64,000 bases of DNA from CAYVQE01 sp964454005 (GTDB lineage: Bacteria > Myxococcota > B64-G9): assembly GCA_964454005.1 (NCBI GenBank), contig CAYVQE010000006.1, positions 41,399 through 105,398 of the forward strand, given 5' to 3'. The first letter of the stretch is position 1. Each line of letters begins with the position of its first letter. Made by a program: the position numbers and the translations under genes. The notes under the pieces were generated by a model. That model was not told where the DNA came from and ran no database searches. It saw nothing but the letters and a program-made list of their open reading frames with translations. Shown piece by piece: positions 38,437 to 47,667 of this stretch.

Positions 38437-39345
38437 ATGAAGGTGGTCGACGACGTCCTGGCGTGCATCGGCAACACGCCCATGATCAACTTGAGCCGCT
38501 TCGGCGCCCCCAACATCTTCGCCAAGGCCGAGCATCTCAATCCGGGGGGCAGCGTCAAGGATCGGGTGGCGCGCTATCTCATCGAGCACGCCGAGGCCGA
38601 CGGGGATCTGCGGCCCGGAATGGTCATCGTGGAGGCGTCGAGCGGCAACACCGGCATCGGGGTCTCGCTGGTCGGGGTGATGAAGGGCTACCACGTCATC
38701 ATCGTCATGCCCGAGAACATGAGCGAGGAACGGCGCAAGATCATCCGGGCCTTCGGCGGTGAGCTGATCTACACCTCGGCCGAAGGCAGCCTGCCCGAAG
38801 CGGTCGAAAAGGTACGGGCGATGAAGGCCGAGGACCCCGAGCGGGTGTGGGTGCCGCAGCAGTTCGAGAACCCGCTCAACCCCGAGGTGCACTACCGGGA
38901 GACGGCCCACGAGATCTGGGAGCAGATGGAGGGCAAGATCGACGCCTTCGTCGCCGGGGTGGGCAGCGGCGGCACCCTGGCCGGGGTGGGCCGCTTCCTC
39001 AAGGAGCAGAACCCGGCGGTGCGCGTCGTGGCCGTCGAGCCCAAGAACTCGGCCGCCCTGCTGGGCAAGGAGCCCGGCCTGCATCAGATCCAGGGCATCG
39101 GCGACGGCTTCATCCCGCCGGTGCTCGACGTCGATCTGATCGACGACGTGGAGGTGGTCACCGACGCCGATGCCATCTCCACCGCCCGCGCCCTGGCCCG
39201 CCGCTCGGGCATGCTGGTGGGCACCTCGGCCGGCGCCAATGTCTGGGCCTCGACCCGGGTATCGGCCAAGCCGGGCGGCGAGCGGTGCGTCGTCACCATC
39301 CTGCCCGACCGCGCCGAGCGCTACTTCTCCACCGCCCTGATTTGA
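38437..39345 (+). CDS. Cysteine synthase family PLP enzyme
   Basis: 302 residues, cytoplasmic. Converts O-acetylserine (or a similar activated serine) plus sulfide into cysteine. PLP Lys41 lies in NPGGSVKDR, followed by the substrate loop SSGNTGI (about 71-77) and the phosphate-binding GSGGTL near 180. The conserved C-terminal GTSAGA is present. Start at 38437 is chosen for GGAGGAAGAG. A cystathionine beta-synthase-like activity cannot be excluded from sequence alone. The methionine-branch PLP enzyme and metK are at 47.7-50 kb. Confidence 0.9.
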   Translation: MKVVDDVLACIGNTPMINLSRFGAPNIFAKAEHLNPGGSVKDRVARYLIEHAEADGDLRPGMVIVEASSGNTGIGVSLVGVMKGYHVIIVMPENMSEERRKIIRAFGGELIYTSAEGSLPEAVEKVRAMKAEDPERVWVPQQFENPLNPEVHYRETAHEIWEQMEGKIDAFVAGVGSGGTLAGVGRFLKEQNPAVRVVAVEPKNSAALLGKEPGLHQIQGIGDGFIPPVLDVDLIDDVEVVTDADAISTARALARRSGMLVGTSAGANVWASTRVSAKPGGERCVVTILPDRAERYFSTALI

Positions 39346-39378
39346 CGCCGACCTTTTGGCTGTAGCCCTCCGCCGGAA

Positions 39379-40314
39379 TCAGTCCAGCCGCACGCCGGGC
39401 TCGATGCGGCGGCCGGCCAAGAAGGCGCGCGCCGGCATGCGTTTCTTTCCCGCCGGCTGAATCTCCAGCAAAGCCAGGGCGCCCTGGCCGGTCTGGACCA
39501 GCAGCCGGTCGCCCGCCGCCTCGATGATCTGACCGGGCGCGGCTTCGGGATCGCCACGGTCGGGCTCGGGTCGGGTGCGCGCGATCTTGAGCGGCTGGTC
39601 GCCCAGCCGGGTGGTCGCGCCCGGCCAGGGCTGAACGCCGCGCACCCGATCGTGCAGGGCCCGGGCCGGCTGGCTCCAGTCGAGCCGGCCGTCGGCCTTT
39701 TCGAGCTGGCGGGCCATGACCAGGCCGGCCTCGCCCTGGGGCCGGCCCGCGATCGGACCGTGCTCCAGCCGCTCCATCACCTCGGCGGCCAGCCGCCCGC
39801 CGAGCGCGGCCAGCCGCTCGCCGAGCTCGGCGGCGTTTTCGTCGGGCTCGACCGCCACCCGTTGCTGGGCCAGCACGTCGCCGTCGTCGATGCGCGGGGT
39901 CACCTCGAGAATGCTGGCGCCGGTCTCGCGGTCGCCGTTGATCAGCGTCCACTGCAGCGGTGCCGCGCCCCGGTAGCGGGGCACCAGCGAGGGGTGGACG
40001 TTGATGCAGCCCAGCCGCGGCACCGCCAGCACCGCCCGCGGCAGGATCTGGCCGAAGGCGGCCACCAGCGCCAGCTCGGGCTGCAGCGCCTCGAAGCGTC
40101 GCCGGTAGTCGGGATCGTTCTGCCGCAGCGGTTGCAGCACCTCGAGCCCGCGCTGCGCGGCCCAGCCCTTGACCGGCGGCGCCACCGGCCGCCGGCCCCG
40201 GCCGCGCGGGCGGTCGGGCTGACACACCACCGCCACCGGGACCCGGCCGGCGGCCTCGAGCGCGTCCAGAACGCCGACCGCGAACTCCGGGGTACCGAAG
40301 AATACGAATCGCAA
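39379..40314 (-). CDS. fmt: Methionyl-tRNA formyltransferase
   Basis: 311 residues. Formylates initiator Met-tRNA with 10-formyl-tetrahydrofolate. The catalytic block CINVHPSLVPRYRGAAP is intact, with Asn, His and the later Asp in EVTPRIDDGDVL. C-terminal OB-fold domain from about 205. It lies downstream of def on the same strand but 168 bp away, with a strong palindrome between them. Confidence 0.93.
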   Translation of the reverse strand: MRFVFFGTPEFAVGVLDALEAAGRVPVAVVCQPDRPRGRGRRPVAPPVKGWAAQRGLEVLQPLRQNDPDYRRRFEALQPELALVAAFGQILPRAVLAVPRLGCINVHPSLVPRYRGAAPLQWTLINGDRETGASILEVTPRIDDGDVLAQQRVAVEPDENAAELGERLAALGGRLAAEVMERLEHGPIAGRPQGEAGLVMARQLEKADGRLDWSQPARALHDRVRGVQPWPGATTRLGDQPLKIARTRPEPDRGDPEAAPGQIIEAAGDRLLVQTGQGALALLEIQPAGKKRMPARAFLAGRRIEPGVRLD

Positions 40315-40419
40315 GCCGCCCTCCAGTCTGAAGCTCCTTGGGAACTGCCAACCCTGAGCGCCCCCACCCGGATGGCGGGGAACCCCAATCCGGTGGCCGT
40401 TGGATCGCCGTTGAACGGA

Positions 40420-40440
40420 CTACGGCCCCCGGGGCCGTAG
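40420..40440. repeat. 10-bp perfect palindrome between def and fmt
   Basis: CTACGGCCCC and GGGGCCGTAG are separated by a single base. The position 105 bp before fmt suggests an operator or attenuating hairpin; there is no U tract. Confidence 0.45.
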
Positions 40441-40482
40441 GGTCCACCGAAACCCGGGCCGCTGTCCAGGGCTGGATCGGGG

Positions 40483-40998
40483 TCAGGACGCCTTGCGGCG
40501 GGCGCGTTTCTTCATCCGGCGCTCGATCAGCGAGCGCTTCAGCCGGGAGATGTGATCGATGAACAGCGCGCCGTAGAGGTGGTCGATCTCGTGCTGCAGC
40601 GCCCGGCCGAGCAGCTCGCCGGCCGTCATCTCGAAGGGCTGGCCCCGGCGATCGAAGGCGCGCACCGTCACCTGGTGGGGCCGGACCACCAGCTCGGACT
40701 CTTCCGGAAAGGACAGGCAGCCCTCCTCTCCCTCGACCCGCTCACCCGCGACGGCGATCACCTCGGGATTGACCAGCTCGATCAGGTGCGGGGTGCCCTC
40801 GCGCTGGTCCACGTCGACGACCGCCACCCGGCGCGCCTCGCCGATCTGCGGCGCAGCCAGACCGACGCCCTTGTGGAAGTACATGCTCTCGGCCAGATCG
40901 TCGATCAGCCGCGACAGCTCGTCGTCGAAGGCCTCGAAGGGCTCGGTCTGCCGGCGCAGCACCGGGTCCGGATAGATGCTCAGCTCGCGTACCGCCAT
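40483..40998 (-). CDS. def: Peptide deformylase
   Basis: 171 residues, normal length. Metalloenzyme removing the N-formyl group from nascent proteins, the partner reaction to fmt. All three motifs are present: GVGLAAPQIG (44-53), EGCLSFPE with the metal Cys, and HEIDHL with the two metal His and catalytic Glu. A basic C-terminal tail (RRMKKRARRKAS) is unremarkable. The 183 bp upstream (40999-41181) holds no gene that I can see. Confidence 0.94.
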   Translation of the reverse strand: MAVRELSIYPDPVLRRQTEPFEAFDDELSRLIDDLAESMYFHKGVGLAAPQIGEARRVAVVDVDQREGTPHLIELVNPEVIAVAGERVEGEEGCLSFPEESELVVRPHQVTVRAFDRRGQPFEMTAGELLGRALQHEIDHLYGALFIDHISRLKRSLIERRMKKRARRKAS

Positions 40999-41181
40999 GG
41001 TCCACCACCCGACCCCACAGCCGGCCGCGCGGCCGCAGCCGCCGCCTCCGGCCATCCGAGGCCCAGAGTCACCCTGGAGACAACTTAGCAACGCCCTCCG
41101 TGCCAGGCAACCCCAGCCGGCCCGGCCACAGCGGCATTGGGGCGGCCGGCGGGCCGGCGCTTCGGCCGCGGGCACCGGGGC

Positions 41182-44100
41182 TCAGTCGCCGCGCTGCAGG
41201 GCCTCGCGGTAGCCGGCGCGCAGCAGGTCGTCGGACAGCACGTCGCGGGCCTCGGCCAGGGTGCGCTGGACGATCTCGAGCTTGGGCTTCAGCTCGGCCA
41301 GCGCCGGATGGGCGTAGTGCAGCGGGTGGAACTCGCGGGCCAGCTCGTCGTGGGCGGCCTGAATCTCATAGGGGTTGGCCTTTTCACCCACGCCCAGGAT
41401 GTCGAAGTAGCTGGCCTCGTGGATCTGGGCGAACTTGGCCTCGAGTCGGCGGCGGCGGATCTCCAGGTCGCGCTGCTCGCTCTGCTCCGGGTTCTCGGCG
41501 TCGGCGCGCAGACCGCGTACCGCCACCCGGACCAGACCGACCACGTTGGCCGCCAGCAGCACCCGGTAGACCGTGCTCACCTCGCGGCCGGACAGGAACA
41601 CGATCTCCTCGATGGGGCGCATGCCGTCGACCAGCCGCAGAACCTCCCGCTCGGCTGCGGTCAGCTCCAGCGCTTCCGGATCGCAGGCGGGCTCGCGTTG
41701 CTCGGCCGGCACCGGCGCCAGCAGCGATGCCGGACCGCCGAGCTGCTCCATCATGCGCGGCAGCAGGAACTTGCGCCGGATGCCCTCCATCAACAGCGAG
41801 GGCAGCGGCCGGGCCAGGCGCACCTTGTCGGCGTCCAAGGCCAGCTCGGCCTCGTAGTGCGCCTCACCGCTGCTCCACTCGAACAGGCCCAGCAAGCAGG
41901 TCTCCAGGTGCCGCCGGACCAGCGGGAAGAGCTCGTCCGGGCGCAACAGACCCCGCTCGACCAGATGGGCGGCCAGGGGCCGGGCTTGCTCCAGGCCCTT
42001 GACCCGGGCTTCGGCGTAAGCGGCGCGATCGATCAAGCCCTGCCGGAAAAGCAGCTCCTCGAGCCGATCGGCGGTCTGGTTCGAGCGCACCCCGACCGGC
42101 ACGCCCGCCTCGAAGAAGACGGCCTTCTCGTCGCTGCCGGAGCGAAAGACCATCTTGCCCGCGACCCCCTGGACCGACAGCCGCCACAGCAAATGGGGCA
42201 CCGGTTCGCGGGCCAGATCGCTGCTGTCCGGATCCGGGGGCAGCAGCGCCGGTGGCAGGCCGCGGCTGAAGAAGTCCTCGGCCGGCGGCTGCGCCGCTTC
42301 ATCGGGCCCGGCCGCAGGGGGCTCTGCGGCTGCAGCGGGCTCGGCGGCGGAGAACTCGGTCGCCTCGGTCCGGGCCTCGGGTCGCGGCTGCCCGCCACGG
42401 GCGGCGCGGCCCGGGCGGATGACGCGCAGGCCGGGTCGTTTCAACGGCACCCGGCGGTGGGCCCCCGGGGGTTCCGGCGCGTCGGCTCCCGGCGCATCCC
42501 CGGCGGGGCCGGACCGCGGCAGATCCTCGGTGTCCTCGCGATCGAAGCCCGACCGCTGCTGCTCGGCGGCCCTGCCGGCCGTATCCTCGCGCTCGNNNNN
42601 NNNNNNNNNNNNNNNNNNNNNNNNNNNNNNNNNNNNNNNNNNNNNNNNNNNNNNNNNNNNNNNNNNNNNNNNNNNNNNNNNNNNNNNNNNNNNNNATCGA
42701 AGCCCGACCGCTGCTGCTCGGCGGCCCTGCCGGCCGTATCCTCGCGCTCGAAGCGTTCGCCCGCCGCGGCCGCCCGTTCCGGGGGCTGGCGACGCTGGGC
42801 CTGCTGGTGCTCGGCGCCCCGGGCTGCGGCCCGGGCCCGCTCCAGCGGTGAGGCCGGCACGGCGTCAGCGGCTGTCTCGTCGCCGGGCCGCGGCGGCAGA
42901 TCGGGCACGGTGCCGACCACGTCCTCGGGCTGGAAGGCCGCGCCGTCTTCCTCGTCGGCGTCGGCGGCCAGCTCGCGCGCCAGCCGGGCCTCGCGCTCGA
43001 GCAGCTGGACCAGATCGCTGCCGCCGTGCATGGTCGTCGGCACCTCGAGTTCGCCGGCCAGGTCGGGCTCGGTACCGCGTTCGGCGGCCATCTCGGGTTC
43101 GGTCTCCGGGGGCAGGTCGAAAGGCCCGGGGCCGGAGTCCGGCCGCGCCCAATCGGCGTCGACGCCGGCCTCCACCGGCTCGCGGTCGGTCGCCGCCGCC
43201 TCGCCAGCAGGCTCCACCGCACCGCTGTCCGCCGCCGCTGCGTCGGCTCCGGTCTCCAGCGCAGCGGGCCCGCCGGCGGCGGGTTCGCCCATATCATCGC
43301 GGCGGTCGCCGGCGAGGCTGAAGCTCTGATCGGACATCCAGCGCGAAGCCACCCGGGCCAACTCGGCCGCTTGCTCCGCGGCCACTTCGTCCCCGGCCTC
43401 GTCCGCGTCGCGCCAGAACGCCTCGGAATCGAGCGGCTCGTCGTCCTCGAACTCCTCCCCACCCACGAGCACCTCGGCCACCTGCTCGGCCTCCGCCCCC
43501 CCGTCGGCCTCAAGCACTCCCTCGACCTCAGCCGCCCCAACGGCCTCCGCCTCCGCAGCCAAATGATCCCCCAGCCGCCGCTCGGCCTCGCGGTCCAACC
43601 GGGCCCGCTCACGAGCCGCCCGCTCGGCAGCCTCTTCCTCCTCCCATCGCCTGCGCTTCTCTTCTTCCCGCCGCTCGCACTCCTCCTCTTCCCGGCGCCT
43701 GCGCTCCTGTTCTTCCTCGCGCTGGCGCTCTTCCTCTTCCTCGCGCTGGCGCTCCTCCTCTTCCCGGCGCTGGCGCTCTTCCTCTTCCTCGCGCTGGCGC
43801 TCTTCCTCTTCCTCGCGCTGGCGCCCCTCTTCTTCCCGACGCTGGCGCTCCTCTTCTTCCCGGCGCTGGCGCTCCTCTTCTTCCCGGCGCTGGCGCTCCT
43901 CTTCTTCCCGGCGCTGGCNNNNNNNNNNNNNNNNNNNNNNNNNNNNNNNNNNNNNNNNNNNNNNNNNNNNNNNNNNNNNNNNNNNNNNNNNNNNNNNNNN
44001 NNNNNNNNNNNNNNNNNNGCGCTGGCGCTCTTCCTCTTCCTCGCGCTGGCGCTCTTCCTCTTCCTCGCGCTGGCGCTCCTCTTCTTCCCGGCGCTCTTTT

Positions 44101-45386
44101 TCTTTTTGGCGCTTGCGCTCCTGCTCTTCCGTATCCTGTTTCAGCCGAGCTTCGAGTTCGGCCAGATCCGCATCGCGTGTCTCGGCCTCTGTCTCGGTCA
44201 TCCCGGACATCAGCTCGTTTTCATACTCCCGCAGCGATTTCCACTTGTCCGCCCCTCCCCACGCCACGCTCGCCACCCGATCCTCGCCGGCCTCCGCTTC
44301 CTGCTCCCGCTCCTGTTCCGGCTCGTCCTCGTCGACCGGCGGCGGGCTGCTGTCCGGCGCCCGCAGAAACGGCGCCCCCGGATCGATCCGATCCAACTGC
44401 TCCTCGAACTCCGCCCCGGCCACCCCCCCGGCCGCAGCCGGCACCCGCTCCGAGCCGTCTTCACCCGCGGCATCCGCCGCAGCCGGCCCCGCCACCGGCT
44501 CCTCCGCCGGCTCCTCGTCCTCGGGCGGCAGAATCTCGGCGCGGGCCTCGCGCTGGGCCGCCGGGATCAGGGGCTCATCGGCCATCGGCTCCTCGACGCA
44601 CTCCTCGTCGAACAGCTCCTGGGCCAGCAAACTCCCACCCTCCGCCTTCGCCAAGGCTTCGGCGGACTGGTCCGCCGCCGGGTCTTCGGCGGACTGGTCC
44701 GCCACCGGGGCGTCGGCGGACGAGTCCGCCGAGGCCGAGTCCCCCTCCTCGTCAGCCGCCTCTTCATCATCCACCGGCGGCGCCAGCACCCCGCCGGCGA
44801 ACGACTCGCCCAGGCTCATCATCTGCTCGACCCGCTCGGCCAACCCCGCCTCCGCCAAGGCTTCGGCGGGCTGGCCCGCCACCGGGGCTTCGGCGGGCTG
44901 GCCCGCCACCGGGGCTTCGGCGGACTGGCCCGCCTCCGGGGCTTCGGCGGACTGGCCCGCCTCCGGGGCTTCGGCGGACTGGTCCGCCGAAGCCTTGGCG
45001 AAGGCGGAGACGTCCTGCTCCACGCCGACGTAGGTGCGGATCTTGGAGATCAGCTTCTCTGGATCGACCGGCTTGTCGAAGTAGTAATCACCGCCCTCGG
45101 CCAGGGCCTCGCCGAACGAGGCCACCCCCTCGGCGCCGGTGCCGATCATCAGGATCGGCAGCAGCTCGCCCCCCTCCGAATCCCGCAGCCGATGACACAA
45201 CGCCACCCCCTGGCCCTCGTCGATCGCCAGGTCCAGGATGATCAGCGCCGGCGGCTCCACCGCCAGCAGATCGCCCACCCCGGCCGCGCTCTCCTGGACC
45301 ACCGAGCGCAGGCCGGCCCGCTCGACCGCCTCGGACAAGGTGGCCGCCAGCTGCTCGTCCGGCTCCAGGATCAGGATCGTGGCCAT
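41182..45386 (-). CDS. Giant receiver / coiled-coil / DUF4388 / J-like protein, split by two assembly gaps
   Basis: Read as one gene of roughly 1350 residues once the duplicated 55 bp plus N at 42541-42750 is collapsed; both sides then run in the same frame. Order: a CheY-like receiver (1-120; ATILILEPDEQ, acceptor Asp in LIILDLAIDEG, Thr in IGTGA, Lys in FDKPVD); Ala/Glu/Ser repeats (about 125-270); a long (REEEERQR)n coiled coil (about 430-600, with a gap); an acidic region; a DUF4388-like module (LLWRLSVQGVAGKMVFRSGSDEKAVFFEAGVPVGV); and a C-terminal J-like segment (SYFDILGVGEKANPYEIQAAHDELAREFHP). This resembles FrzS/AglZ-style polarity and motility proteins in outline. No separate start is needed at GTG 42450. 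Start at 45386 on ATG. Confidence 0.8.
42541..42595. repeat. 55-bp sequence duplicated on both sides of an assembly gap (copy 1)
   Basis: Identical base for base to 42696-42750. Copy 1 ends exactly at the N run and copy 2 begins exactly after it. This is the pattern of two contigs that end in the same k-mer, so it is read as an assembly overlap rather than a biological repeat. Confidence 0.9.
42596..42695. other. Assembly gap of 100 N (probably not a real gap)
   Basis: Flanked by an exact 55-bp duplication. Removing the N and one copy restores a single reading frame. Confidence 0.95.
42696..42750. repeat. 55-bp sequence duplicated on both sides of an assembly gap (copy 2)
   Basis: Exact second copy of 42541-42595, beginning on the first base after the N run. 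Confidence 0.9.
43919..44018. other. Assembly gap of 100 N in the coiled-coil repeat region
   Basis: Lies within near-identical 24- to 27-bp units coding REEEERQR. The two edges share GCGCTGGC, and collapsing that overlap removes 108 bases and keeps the frame. The true number of repeat units is unknown. Confidence 0.95.
44642..44665. repeat. Palindromic element in the giant receiver gene (copy 1)
   Basis: CCGCC-TTC-GCC-AA-GGC-TTC-GGCGG: outer stem, symmetric TTC/TTC interior loop, short inner stem. Directly followed by 27-bp repeats with GGCGGACTGGTCCGCC palindromes at 44661-44676 and 44688-44703. Confidence 0.65.
44846..44869. repeat. Palindromic element in the giant receiver gene (copy 2)
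   Basis: CCGCC-TCC-GCC-AA-GGC-TTC-GGCGG, same architecture with one altered interior-loop base. Confidence 0.6.
44870..44983. repeat. 27-bp tandem repeats coding a nine-residue unit
   Basis: About four copies of a 27-bp unit read on the minus strand as QSAEAPEAG or QPAEAPVAG. A related 27-bp ladder runs from about 44661 to 44740. Units differ by a few substitutions and contain the half-palindrome GGCGGACTGG/CCCGCC. Confidence 0.75.
44984..45007. repeat. Palindromic element in the giant receiver gene (copy 3)
   Basis: CCGCC-GAA-GCC-TT-GGC-GAA-GGCGG, the GAA/GAA form also seen in the TonB-dependent receptor gene. It overlaps a 13-bp perfect inverted repeat at 44967-44979 / 44982-44994. Read as FAKASADQS in the protein. 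Confidence 0.65.
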
Positions 45387-45425
45387 GCCATCCGCCTGTA
45401 CATCTTCCCGAAAAGCAGAGAAAAA

Positions 45426-47633
45426 TCATAGCATGTCGTACGGATCGACATCAAAAAGAATCTTCCCCCGGCCCGGTATTCTCACCCCTGCACGCACCGC
45501 GCCGGCCACCCGGTGCAGCTCCTCGATGCGCGGGCTCTTGACCAACATCTGCCAGCGGTAGCGGCCCCGCAGCCGCGCCAGCGGCGACGGCACCGGGCCG
45601 AGCAGCTGCACCCGCCCGCCACCGCCGGCGCGCACCCGCTGCCCCGCGGCCAGGGCCAACTCGCGGGTGCGGTCGGCGTCCGGATGGCTGACGCGGATCA
45701 TCATCAACCGCCGCGCGGGTGGGTACCCCAGAGCATTGCGCCGCTCCAGCTCGCCGGAGACGAAATCGGCGTACCGGTTCTGCCGCGCCAGCTCCAAGCT
45801 CTGGTGGCCGGGCAGGAAGCTCTGCACCACCACCCGGCCCGCCCGATCGCCGCGACCGGCGCGCCCGGCCACCTGCAGCAGCTGCTGAAAGGTCCGTTCG
45901 GCGGCCCGGAAATCCGGCAGGTGCAGACCCAGGTCGGCCAGCACCACGCCCACCAGGGTCACGCCGGGAATGTCATGGCCCTTGGTCACCATCTGCGTGC
46001 CCACCAGCACGTCGGCCTCGCCCCGGGCGAAGCGGCCCATGGCCCGCTGCAGCGCGCCGCGGCCGGCGGCCGCATCCGAGTCGAGCCGGATCACCCGCGC
46101 GCCCGGAAAACGCCGCCCCACCTCCTGCTCGACCTTCTCGGTGCCCAGCCCAAACATCTGCACCCGCTTCGAACCGCAGGCCGGACAGGGCAGCGGCAAC
46201 CGCTCGGTGTGCCCGCAGTAGTGGCAGCGCAGGCTCTCGTCGCTGAGGTGATGCACCAGCGCCACGCTGCACGCCTGGCAGCGCACCGCCTGGCCGCAGT
46301 CGCGGCACAGGGCGAAGGCCGAGTAGCCGCGGCGGTTCAAGAACAGGATCGCCTGCTCGCCGGCATCCAGCGTCGCGGCCAGCGCATCGGCCAGCGGCGG
46401 GCTGAGCGCATGGATCCGCTCGATCGGATCCAGCACCCGGCGCAGATCGACCATCTCCACCTCGGGCAGCGGGCGGGCGTGGATGCGCTGGCGCAGCTCG
46501 ACCAGCGTCGAGCGGCCGCCGCGGGCGCGGGCGTACGACTCCAGCGAGGGCGTGGCCGAGCCGAGCAGCGCCAACGCCCCCTCCTCCCGGGCGCGCACCA
46601 GGGCCAGGTCGCGGCCGTTGTACGGCAGGCGCTCCGACTGCTTGTAGGAGCCGTCGTGTTCCTCGTCGACCACCAGCAGGCCCAGCCGTTCGACCGGAGC
46701 GAACACCGCCGAACGCGCCCCGAGCGCGATCCGGGCGCGGCCGGACTGCAGCCGGCGCCACTCGTCCAGCCGCTCGCCCTGGCCGAGCCCCGAGTGCAGC
46801 ACCGCCACCTGCCGGCCGAAGCGGGCCGCCACCCGCTGGGTCAGCTGTGGGGTCAACGCGATCTCGGGCACCATCAGCAGGGCGCCACGGCCGTTGTCCA
46901 GGGCGTGCTGCATGGCCCGCAGGTAGACCTCGGTCTTGCCCGAGCCGGTCACCCCGTGCAGCAGAACGCTGGCGGGCCCGCCGGCGTCGAGCCGCTCGAC
47001 CACGGTCTCCAGGGCCTGCTGCTGCTCGGCGCTGAGTCGCTCCACCGGCGCCGGGGCGGGCAGCGCCTCGGCCGCCGGCCGCCGCGGCTGCGCCTGCAGC
47101 GCGATGGTCACCAGCCCCTTGCGCTCCAGCGCGGCCAGCGCCGCCCGCGCCCCGCTGCGCTCCCGCTCGAGCGCGGCCACCGGACGCGGCCCGGCCGAAC
47201 GCAGCGCGCGCAACAGCGCCGCCTGCCGCGGCGCTTTGTCCTCCAGCCCGGCCGGAGCGGGGGCATCGGCCACCGCGGCGGCCACCGCCAACCGGCGCGG
47301 GTCGGCCTTTGCGGCCGGCCGGCGCATGGCTGGCGGCAGGGCGGCGAAGATCATCTCCCCGGGAGGTGCCAGGTAGTAATCGGCGGCCCAGCGCAGCGTG
47401 GCCAGCAGCGCCGGTCGGATGACCGGCTCCGGCTCGACCAGCCTCGCGACGGGCTTGGCCGCCACCCCGGCCGGTGGCTGGCCGCCGAGTTCGACCACCA
47501 CCCCCCGCCGCCGGCCGCGGCCGAAGGGCACCTCGACCAGCTGCCCGGGACTCAGCCCGGCCAGCTCGTCCGGCACGCTGTAGGAGTACAGGCCGCGCAG
47601 CGGCCCGGCGACCGCGACCAGGGCATGGCGCAT
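45426..47633 (-). CDS. priA: Primosomal replication-restart helicase PriA
   Basis: 735 residues. Restarts stalled replication forks by loading the primosome. N-terminal DNA-binding domain, helicase core with Walker A GVTGSGKTEVYL (about 210-222) and Walker B box DEEHDGSYKQ, a zinc module with eight Cys (CRDCGQAVRCQAC then CHYCGHTERLPLPCPAC), and the helicase C-terminal motifs (ADLGLHLPDFRAAERTFQQL split across two blocks). All motifs are intact. It lies between the Cys/Met enzyme (34 bp upstream) and the receiver gene (39 bp downstream) on the same strand. Confidence 0.94.
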   Translation of the reverse strand: MRHALVAVAGPLRGLYSYSVPDELAGLSPGQLVEVPFGRGRRRGVVVELGGQPPAGVAAKPVARLVEPEPVIRPALLATLRWAADYYLAPPGEMIFAALPPAMRRPAAKADPRRLAVAAAVADAPAPAGLEDKAPRQAALLRALRSAGPRPVAALERERSGARAALAALERKGLVTIALQAQPRRPAAEALPAPAPVERLSAEQQQALETVVERLDAGGPASVLLHGVTGSGKTEVYLRAMQHALDNGRGALLMVPEIALTPQLTQRVAARFGRQVAVLHSGLGQGERLDEWRRLQSGRARIALGARSAVFAPVERLGLLVVDEEHDGSYKQSERLPYNGRDLALVRAREEGALALLGSATPSLESYARARGGRSTLVELRQRIHARPLPEVEMVDLRRVLDPIERIHALSPPLADALAATLDAGEQAILFLNRRGYSAFALCRDCGQAVRCQACSVALVHHLSDESLRCHYCGHTERLPLPCPACGSKRVQMFGLGTEKVEQEVGRRFPGARVIRLDSDAAAGRGALQRAMGRFARGEADVLVGTQMVTKGHDIPGVTLVGVVLADLGLHLPDFRAAERTFQQLLQVAGRAGRGDRAGRVVVQSFLPGHQSLELARQNRYADFVSGELERRNALGYPPARRLMMIRVSHPDADRTRELALAAGQRVRAGGGGRVQLLGPVPSPLARLRGRYRWQMLVKSPRIEELHRVAGAVRAGVRIPGRGKILFDVDPYDML

Positions 47634-47667
47634 GGATTTCAGCGACCCCCGGCGGTCGGCGTCGAAG

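Noticed and set aside
42450..42450. Separate gene starting at GTG 42450 for the DUF4388/J-like part
   Set aside because: The same frame continues upstream into the 55-bp copy and matches the reading frame on the far side of the N run, so this is an internal codon of a longer gene.
44641..45007. Regular repeats as a possible CRISPR array
   Set aside because: Units are contiguous 27-bp repeats with no spacers, are in frame in a protein, and no cas gene is near.
43026..45431. 801-codon plus-strand frame opposite the receiver gene, with FGGLARHRGFGGLA-type repeats
   Set aside because: The repeats are the reverse reading of the 27-bp ladder and coiled-coil units. The minus strand has receiver, DUF4388 and J-like domains in one frame.
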